A stretch of 20,024 nucleotides of DNA. Origin: Eubacterium sp. UBA4343 (GTDB lineage Bacteria > Bacillota > Clostridia > Lachnospirales > Lachnospiraceae). How positions within the stretch are numbered: position 1 is the first letter of the stretch; each line of letters opens with the position of its first letter. Position numbers and translations under genes: made by a program. Below, one piece after another: positions 1 through 5,679 of the stretch. The notes beneath the pieces are model-generated. The model was not told the origin of the DNA and did not search any database. It saw nothing but the letters and a program-made list of their open reading frames with translations. The DNA is taken from the NCBI GenBank assembly GCA_002394235.1, contig DGTF01000045.1, forward strand, positions 55,218-75,241, in the 5' to 3' direction.

Positions 1-20
1 GTGCGGCGAGCGTCGCGATA

Positions 21-55
21 GCGAGATAAAACTCGCGCAGCGTGTTTTATCTCGC
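21..55. repeat. Long perfect inverted repeat (hairpin)
   Basis: Two perfect 12-base arms, GCGAGATAAAAC (21-32) and GTTTTATCTCGC (44-55), flank an 11-base GC-rich loop. An outer GTGCG (1-5) / CGCAC (64-68) pair could extend the structure. No T-run follows the arm on the plus strand, so it is not a classical terminator. It may be a REP-like palindrome or the 3' end of an upstream transcript. The neighbouring gene lies outside the window. Confidence 0.55.
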
Positions 56-152
56 TGCGGTGGCGCACAGCAGGTTCCGTGAAGATCCGTGATGATATCA
101 AGCGAAGATTCTGCAGGGACATACAACAGTGGTTTTGGAGAGACATCAATGA

Positions 153-2243
153 GTGATTTTCTGGACGGGATCCGGAGTATGGAACAGCGGGGTGGCAGAC
201 ATGGGAGAGCAGAGAAGATTTTTTTCGGATGATACCAGAAGGGAAATAGAGAAGATACCGGTGGAGATGATCATTCTCCGGCTGCAGCCGGATAGGATGT
301 GCTGCGAGGCGGTCACGGACAAGCTTCTGGAATTTCTTCAGATCGACAGAGAGTGTGCGGAGGCATCCTTTGCCGGACTGGACGATTTTCCCGATGAGTG
401 CGGGTGGATGCATCCGGATGACCGGAAACGGATTGATCATTTGTTTGCGGGGATGAAAAATTACACGGAGCAGAAATATGTTTACCGTGTCCGGCTGAAA
501 CGGAAGAAGGATTCGGATTATCGCTGGTACCCGGCAGAAATTTTCGGCAGAAATCTGGGAGAAAAGGGAATCCTGGTATATTGCAGTCTGGTGGATACGA
601 ATGTGAACGGGGAACGCCGCCGTCAGAAATCATCTGCTGAGAAGATGCGGAAGCTTCTGGTGAATAAGGTCCTGGAGACGACGCAGGACTGTATCTTCTG
701 GAAGGATACGGACAGGCGTTTCGTCGGCGTCAACCGCGCTTTTCTGGAGTTCTACGGTTTTCCCTCTGACGAGGCGCTGATCGGCAAGACCGATGAGGAG
801 ATGGGATGGCACCAGGATCCGGATCCGTTCCGCAGGGATGAGGAGAGAGTCCTTCACGGGGAAAGCACGCTTCTGGTGCACGGGAAGTGCAGAATCCGCG
901 GCGAGGAGAGGGATATCCTCGCGACCAAGGCGCCGATCTACGACGGGGACACGATTATCGGTCTGGTGGGAAGTTTTATCGATGTGACCGAGGATTATAA
1001 TCAGCGAAAGCAGATCGAGCGGCTCGGGGATGAATTGAAGGACGCGCTTCAGGCGGAGAAGAAGACAAATGAGAATCTGAACATGTTCATGTCCAGAATG
1101 AGCCATGAGATGCGCACCCCAATGAATGCGGTGATCGGTCTTTCCAGCCTGGGCATGAAGGCAAAGGATGTGGACGAGGCAGTGGACTGTCTGCACAAGA
1201 TCAATATGTCCGGGCAGTATCTGCTCGGCATTATCAACGACGTGCTCGATATCGGAAAAATCGACAGCGGCAAGTTCCGTCTGTCGGAGAAGCAGACCCG
1301 TCTCGCGGATATCATTACTGCCGCGGATACAATCATCCGCCCCATTGCCAACCGGAAAAAAGTAAATCTGGCCTATGATTTCAGTGGTGTTCAGATTCCG
1401 GAAGTTATCTGTGACCGTATGCGTGTGCAGCAGATCGTGATAAATCTGATGAATAATGCCGTGAAGTTTACGGATGAAGACGGGATGGTACGTGTGGAGA
1501 TTTCCGATCAGGAAGCAGGCGGGAAGGTGAAGCTTAAGATCGTTGTCTCGGACAACGGATGCGGAATGAGCCGGGATTTTCTGAAACGAATCTTTCAGCC
1601 CTTCATTCAGGAAAACCGGGACCCGGTCAAGTATGGCTCGGGTACCGGGCTTGGCCTTTCGATCTCGAAGACTCTGGCAGAGCAGATGGGAGGAGGGATT
1701 ACCGTTTCCAGCGAGGAAGGCGTCGGATCGGTATTCACGGTGACACTCATGCTCGGACTCCTGAAGAAAAATGCGGGGGAGAATGACAGCGGGGGAAAGG
1801 AAGGAAAGGACACAGCCTCCTGTGACGGACGGGAGGAACGAGAGTTTTCCGCTTTGAAGGGAAAGAGAATCCTGCTCGCCGAGGACAATGAAATTAATCG
1901 GGAAATCGCGCTGCGCATGATGAGCCGTGCCGGCATTCAGGTGGACTGCGCAGGAAATGGAAGAGAGGCAGTGGAGATGGCGGAAAGCTCATCGCCGGGG
2001 TATTACGCGGCGGTGATTCTCGATCTCATGATGCCGACGATGGGCGGCTATGAGGCTGCGGAGCGAATCCGTTCCTCCAGCCGGCAGGATCTGAGGACGA
2101 TTCCGATTATTGCGATGTCTGCGGATATTTTTGAGGAGTCCGTGAACCGGGCGATTTCCTGCGGGATGAATTCTTTCATCACCAAGCCGCTGGACGCGGA
2201 TAAACTGTTCGCGACGCTCATGGAAACCATAAATCCGCTCTGA
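153..2243 (+). CDS. Hybrid sensor histidine kinase with PAS, HisKA, HATPase and receiver domains
   Basis: A 696-residue protein with no clear membrane segment, so probably a cytoplasmic sensor kinase. Domains in order: a divergent PAS-like region (about 20-155), a second PAS domain (about 172-286, ending VGSFIDVTEDYNQRK), a short coiled coil, HisKA with SHEMRTPMNAVIG and phospho-acceptor His318, and HATPase with N-box Asn435, G1 box DNGCGM (Asp467) and G2 box GSGTGLGLSI (495-504). A C-terminal receiver (about 570-690) has LLAEDNEIN, phospho-acceptor Asp624 in LDLMMP, and the conserved Lys in ITKPL. All catalytic residues are present, so it should autophosphorylate and pass phosphate to its own receiver, then probably to the Hpt protein at 4273. 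The start is uncertain. GTG 153 lies about 10 bases after GGAGAG. ATG 201 is the next in-frame choice. ATG 149 is well spaced from the same GGAGAG but is in another frame and stops after 27 codons. The signal sensed is unknown. Confidence 0.92.
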   Translation: MIFWTGSGVWNSGVADMGEQRRFFSDDTRREIEKIPVEMIILRLQPDRMCCEAVTDKLLEFLQIDRECAEASFAGLDDFPDECGWMHPDDRKRIDHLFAGMKNYTEQKYVYRVRLKRKKDSDYRWYPAEIFGRNLGEKGILVYCSLVDTNVNGERRRQKSSAEKMRKLLVNKVLETTQDCIFWKDTDRRFVGVNRAFLEFYGFPSDEALIGKTDEEMGWHQDPDPFRRDEERVLHGESTLLVHGKCRIRGEERDILATKAPIYDGDTIIGLVGSFIDVTEDYNQRKQIERLGDELKDALQAEKKTNENLNMFMSRMSHEMRTPMNAVIGLSSLGMKAKDVDEAVDCLHKINMSGQYLLGIINDVLDIGKIDSGKFRLSEKQTRLADIITAADTIIRPIANRKKVNLAYDFSGVQIPEVICDRMRVQQIVINLMNNAVKFTDEDGMVRVEISDQEAGGKVKLKIVVSDNGCGMSRDFLKRIFQPFIQENRDPVKYGSGTGLGLSISKTLAEQMGGGITVSSEEGVGSVFTVTLMLGLLKKNAGENDSGGKEGKDTASCDGREEREFSALKGKRILLAEDNEINREIALRMMSRAGIQVDCAGNGREAVEMAESSSPGYYAAVILDLMMPTMGGYEAAERIRSSSRQDLRTIPIIAMSADIFEESVNRAISCGMNSFITKPLDADKLFATLMETINPL

Positions 2244-2284
2244 CATATCGGACAGACGGGTGCGGAAAGTGTACAAGCTGTGGA

Positions 2285-2314
2285 TTTACTTCACATTTAT
2301 TCATGTGATATAAT
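2285..2314 (+). promoter_or_regulatory. Extended -10 promoter with embedded palindrome
   Basis: TTTACT (2285-2290), an 18-base spacer and TATAAT (2309-2314), with TGA immediately before the -10 (extended -10). The spacer contains the perfect inverted repeat TCACAT-N6-ATGTGA (2291-2308), which touches both promoter elements and is placed as an operator would be. It should drive the kinase gene at 2572 with a leader of about 250 nt. Predicted from consensus only. Confidence 0.5.
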
Positions 2315-2571
2315 AGATCAAATAAAAAAGAAAACGGAAATACCCACAGAGACCGATGATTTTGCTGTATAAGGAGTGCGAAGCACGAAGCAATCCGCAG
2401 CTGATACAGTGTGTGGCGCTGTTCACATCATGTGGCACAATTTATCGTATTTTTTTGCTGGATCCTCTGCTGACTCTGTACCGCTTTGCGGAGTCTGACA
2501 TCATACATGGTTCCGTTTGACGGCGGTTTTCGGGATACATACAGATCGGCTATGGGGCAAGGGGGATAAAT
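2315..2571 (+). other. Long structured leader upstream of the second kinase gene
   Basis: No gene is seen between 2244 and 2571. After the promoter, the leader holds several small inverted repeats: CTGTAT (2365-2370) with ATACAG (2404-2409), GTGC-GAA-GCAC (2376-2386), CACAT-C-ATGTG (2424-2434), and a GACT...CCGC-TTT-GCGG-AGTC hairpin (about 2471-2499). The ribosome binding site AAGGGGG (2559-2565) lies 6 bases before ATG 2572. I do not recognise a known riboswitch; in particular no c-di-GMP aptamer consensus is visible. Confidence 0.35.
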
Positions 2572-4176
2572 ATGAATCCGGGTATTACAGATAAGGAAAA
2601 ACAGAATCTTTTTAACAGCATCTTTGAGAATATTTATCAGGTTTTTCTAAAGATTGATCTTCTGACCGGAGACGGGGTGACACTTGCCGCAAAGGATAGT
2701 GCCTGGAAGGCCAGCACCGGTATGCGGTTCAATTTTGAGAAGATCATCTACACGTACATTCTCGACGTGTCGGCGGATGCGGACCCTATGAAGACATTGA
2801 ACGAGCTGAAGCTGGAGAATGTCTCTGCGAAGCTGCAGGAGAGTCCGGTATATGAGGTGTACAATACCGTGCACGGAAAGGAAGGACATCTGCGGGTGTG
2901 CGGATTCACGTTCTTCCGCGGAGACGGAGACATCATTTATCTGGGGATCCGTGACGCGACCGGCGGTTTCAACGATGTGAACGCGCACATCCGGAAGCTT
3001 GAGGGGGCGTTGCAGAAGGCGGATAAGGAGAGTGACGAGAAGAATACGTTCCTGACGCTGCTGAGCAGAAATGTACGCACGCCGCTCTACTCCATTATGG
3101 GGCTCACCAGGGCTGCCGAGTCGGATCTCGGAAGCAATACCGCCTTTGACGATTATCTGCACAAGGTGTCCATGTCCGGAACCTATATGAACGAGACCAT
3201 CAATGACGTGCTGGATCTCCGGAGAATCTCGAGAAATGAGATTGTCCTGAAAGAGGAGGAGATTTATCTCAAGCCGTTTTTTGAGGAGATACAGCGGATG
3301 ATCGCTCCGTCCATGTATGAGAAGGGGCTGATCTTCCAGATGAACACGGAGAACGTGTCAGATCTGACGGTCATGGCGGATCATCACTGCCTGCAGCAGA
3401 TTCAGCTGAAGCTTCTGCAGAGCGCGATCAATTATACCATTCAGGGCGGAAGAATTGATCTGGATGTCAGGGAGCTGTTCCGGACGCAGGAGATGGTCAC
3501 GCTGGAGTTCTCGGTGAGAGACCGGGGAATTGTCATTGATCAGGAGCGGCTGAAGGTATTGTTCCAGCCATACGATTATCTGAAGAGCAAAATCGATTCC
3601 CATATCGGTTCCCTGGATATCGATCTGATTATCCTGAAGAGCTATGTGCGCGCCATGGGCACGGATACGCTTACGGCCGAGTCGGACGCTTCCAGAGGTA
3701 CCCGTATCTCTGTCACGCTTACGGTTCCGCTGGCGGAGGAGCAGTATGACGAGCGCCCGGATTTACAGGAGATGGATTTCAGCGGGAAGAGAGTGTTGGT
3801 GGTAGATGACAACGAAATCAATCTGGAGATTGTGCGGAAGATTCTGTACAGCAGGAACATCGAGGTTGTCAGCGCTAAGAACGGGCAGGAGGCCGTGGAC
3901 CTGTTCCGCAGGGAAAATGGCCGTTATGATCTGATTCTGATGGACATTCTGATGCCGGTTATGGATGGTCTGGAGGCCACCCGCAAGATCCGGGCGATGC
4001 GCGATATTCCGGGTGCGGCTCATGTCCCGATCATCGCGATGACGGCAAATGCCTTCCGCGAGAATTTTGAAGAAAGCTTCAATGCCGGAATGGATGCCCA
4101 TCTCGTGAAACCGATCGAGCCCGAGCGTCTGATCATGGTGATGTCGGATGTGATGGGCCGCAGGGAACAGGCCTGA
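2572..4176 (+). CDS. Degenerate hybrid histidine kinase (pseudokinase) with intact receiver
   Basis: A 534-residue protein with the layout of a hybrid kinase: a PAS-like N-terminus (about 15-130), a helix (135-160), a HisKA-like region, a HATPase-like region (about 245-390) and a receiver (about 402-530). The kinase core has lost its key residues. The H-box reads LSRNVRTPLYSIMG, with Arg166 where the phospho-acceptor His belongs. The N-box reads LLQSAINYT, with Gln283-Ser284 instead of Asn-Asn. The G1 box DRGIV keeps Asp317 but loses the second Gly, and the G2 glycines are replaced (Asp349, Asp351). The receiver is complete: VVDDNEIN, phospho-acceptor Asp458 in LMDILMP, and Lys in LVKPIEP. 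It therefore probably cannot autophosphorylate and may accept phosphate from the kinase at 153 through the Hpt protein at 4273, or act as a dimerisation partner. The reading frame is clean, which argues for a retained function rather than a decaying gene. Confidence 0.88.
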   Translation: MNPGITDKEKQNLFNSIFENIYQVFLKIDLLTGDGVTLAAKDSAWKASTGMRFNFEKIIYTYILDVSADADPMKTLNELKLENVSAKLQESPVYEVYNTVHGKEGHLRVCGFTFFRGDGDIIYLGIRDATGGFNDVNAHIRKLEGALQKADKESDEKNTFLTLLSRNVRTPLYSIMGLTRAAESDLGSNTAFDDYLHKVSMSGTYMNETINDVLDLRRISRNEIVLKEEEIYLKPFFEEIQRMIAPSMYEKGLIFQMNTENVSDLTVMADHHCLQQIQLKLLQSAINYTIQGGRIDLDVRELFRTQEMVTLEFSVRDRGIVIDQERLKVLFQPYDYLKSKIDSHIGSLDIDLIILKSYVRAMGTDTLTAESDASRGTRISVTLTVPLAEEQYDERPDLQEMDFSGKRVLVVDDNEINLEIVRKILYSRNIEVVSAKNGQEAVDLFRRENGRYDLILMDILMPVMDGLEATRKIRAMRDIPGAAHVPIIAMTANAFRENFEESFNAGMDAHLVKPIEPERLIMVMSDVMGRREQA

Positions 4177-4270
4177 CGCACGGTTCTGTCCGGCGGGCGA
4201 TGATGATCCCGGATGTAATGGGCCGCAGGGAACAGGCCTGACGCGCGGTCCTGTCCGGCGGGAGGTGATG
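4141..4270. repeat. 65-bp tandem duplication spanning the kinase stop codon
   Basis: Copies 4141-4205 and 4206-4270 differ at 7 of 65 positions. The first copy encodes the last residues of the kinase (MGRREQA) and its stop. The second repeats them out of frame as untranslated spacer, and its end carries the GGGAGGTG ribosome binding site of the Hpt gene. The corresponding place in copy 1 reads GGGCGATG, a poorer site. Confidence 0.9.
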
Positions 4271-4272
4271 GT

Positions 4273-4656
4273 ATGGATAAGCTGATCGAAGAATTAAGAA
4301 ACTGGGGAGCGGATACGGACGGAGGCATTCAGAGGGTGATGAATGACGAGGCATTCTACCGGATGCTCGTCCTGAAGTTCGCGGATTCACCTGAGTTTGA
4401 GACGCTGGAGGATGCTCTCGACCGTGGTGACAGAAAGGCTGCTTTCGGCATCGCCCACAGCCTCAAGGGCGCCTCCGCCAACCTCAGCCTGACACCCTTC
4501 TACCGTGCGGTGGCCGCGGTTGTCGAGGATCTCAGAAAGTATTCCGGTGTTGGAAGAGAAGCTGCTGAAGAGGACACGGAACTCGAGCTGCATCTGCAGC
4601 AGTATCGGATGGAGAGGGATCTTCTGATGAATCTTACGAGGAAGTACGTCGGCTGA
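4273..4656 (+). CDS. Free-standing Hpt (histidine phosphotransfer) protein
   Basis: A 127-residue helical protein with the Hpt signature IAHSLKGASANLSL; His62 is the expected phospho-acceptor, with Lys65 and Gly66 of the HxLKG motif. The length and single motif fit a monodomain Hpt protein, which shuttles phosphate between receiver domains and has no catalytic activity. It follows the degenerate kinase by 96 bases and has a strong ribosome binding site (GGGAGGTG, 4260-4267), so the three genes probably form one phosphorelay: kinase at 153, receivers of both hybrid proteins, and this Hpt. No DNA-binding response regulator or diguanylate cyclase is encoded nearby, so the output partner is elsewhere. 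The C-terminal half (after about residue 90) is rich in Glu and Arg and not otherwise recognisable. Confidence 0.9.
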   Translation: MDKLIEELRNWGADTDGGIQRVMNDEAFYRMLVLKFADSPEFETLEDALDRGDRKAAFGIAHSLKGASANLSLTPFYRAVAAVVEDLRKYSGVGREAAEEDTELELHLQQYRMERDLLMNLTRKYVG

Positions 4657-4718
4657 CCGGAAACTGCCGGTTAATTCGTGGTATGTGCGGAGAGACTGAA
4701 TCTACTGAAAATTAATTA

Positions 4719-4747
4719 TTGAGATCCGTATCTTTAAGTGTTATCTT
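4719..4747 (+). promoter_or_regulatory. Candidate promoter for the cytidylate-kinase-like gene
   Basis: TTGAGA (4719-4724), a 17-base spacer and TATCTT (4742-4747). If used, transcription would start near 4754 and the terminator-like hairpin at 4789-4823 would lie in the leader of the next gene rather than only at the end of the Hpt operon. Confidence 0.35.
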
Positions 4748-4779
4748 TCTTAATGTCAAATAAATCAGGTACGGATATT

Positions 4780-4830
4780 AAGACAAGGGCGTCTTGCGTA
4801 TGACATGGTCATGTGCGAGGCGCTTTTGTT
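4780..4830 (+). terminator. Intrinsic terminator or leader attenuator overlapping a small alternative hairpin
   Basis: A 16-base-pair stem (4789-4804 with 4808-4823, four or five G-U pairs, three-base loop) is followed by TTTTGTTT. A smaller hairpin AGAC-AAGGGC-GTCT (4781-4794) uses the first bases of the large stem and would compete with it. The same arrangement occurs at 5577-5625. Confidence 0.75.
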
Positions 4831-4914
4831 TATACATTTTTTAGATTTCTGCTTGTTTTTTATTAGTTCTCTATTCGTTGCTCCGGCCTGAGATTTTGGA
4901 TAAGGAGGCGGCTG

Positions 4915-5505
4915 ATGAACCATTTGGTTGTCACAATAGGATGTGAGTACGGCGCCGGCGGTCCCCAGATCGGCAAGATGCTTGCGGAAGCTCTGAATAT
5001 CGAATATTACGACAGAGATCTGATCGATAAGGTTGTCGATCAGCTGGGCGTGGACAAGGAGCTGGTAAAAGAGGCAGATACCAAGGCAAATGTCAAGTAC
5101 AGCTTTGAGACAAGCCTGGGGCCGAGATACGCGAACCTCACGAATCGCGTGATCTACACGCAGTACGAGGTCCTTCATAATATGGCGGAGAAATCCTCCT
5201 GTGTGATCATCGGCAGGAGCGCGAACTACATTCTGAAGGACAGAGACGATGTCCTGAATTTCTTTATCTATGCTCCGAAGGATGTGAGAATCGGTTCGAT
5301 CATGGAACAGGATCATGTTTCAAGGGACAAGGCAGAAGCCGAGATCGATTATTACGATGAGATGAATCATTCGAGGCATAAGTACATTACCGGTACATAC
5401 AGAGGCGACAGGCGCGGAAGAGATCTGATGATCGACAGCAGCAGGCTTGGCTGGGAAAAAACCGCGAAATACCTTCTGATGTTCATAGAGATGCTTCACG
5501 AATGA
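4915..5505 (+). CDS. Cytidylate-kinase-like family protein
   Basis: A 196-residue P-loop protein resembling the cytidylate kinase-like family (PF13189 type) common in clostridia. The N-terminal loop GCEYGAGGPQIGKMLAEAL (9-27) is the glycine-rich nucleotide-binding segment, followed by YYDRDLID, a family hallmark, and VIIGRSANYIL near residue 100. The C-terminal half has the Arg/Lys-rich lid typical of small nucleoside monophosphate kinases (DKAEAEIDYYDEMNHSRHKYI). Members are usually 190-210 residues; their in vivo substrate is generally not established and may not be CMP. The start is well supported by AAGGAGG (4902-4908) six bases before ATG. It is flanked by two terminator-like hairpins, so it is probably transcribed alone. 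Confidence 0.85.
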   Translation: MNHLVVTIGCEYGAGGPQIGKMLAEALNIEYYDRDLIDKVVDQLGVDKELVKEADTKANVKYSFETSLGPRYANLTNRVIYTQYEVLHNMAEKSSCVIIGRSANYILKDRDDVLNFFIYAPKDVRIGSIMEQDHVSRDKAEAEIDYYDEMNHSRHKYITGTYRGDRRGRDLMIDSSRLGWEKTAKYLLMFIEMLHE

Positions 5506-5576
5506 AAGCCTGAATATCGCCGTCAAACCAGGCTGCGATCCGCTTGCAGAGCATACAAATTCAATCAGTGGAAGAA

Positions 5577-5625
5577 GGACAAGGGCGTCCGGACAGATAT
5601 GTGTCTGTCTGGGCGCCTTTCTTTC
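5577..5625 (+). terminator. Intrinsic terminator or leader attenuator (second copy of the shared structure)
   Basis: A 14-base-pair stem (5584-5597 with 5604-5617) with loop TATGTG is followed by TTTCTTTC. The small hairpin GGAC-AAGGGC-GTCC (5577-5590) overlaps the 5' arm just as at 4781-4794; the closing pair changes from A-T to G-C while the loop AAGGGC is identical. It lies 72 bases after the cytidylate-kinase-like gene and 55 bases before the transporter fusion gene. Confidence 0.78.
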
Positions 5626-5679
5626 GTATTCGGACAGCACAATGAAGCACAATGAATCCGGAAAGAAAAGGAGGCAGGT

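Noticed and set aside
2315..2571. c-di-GMP or other known riboswitch in the kinase leader
   Set aside because: Only small inverted repeats are visible; no known aptamer consensus could be matched by eye.
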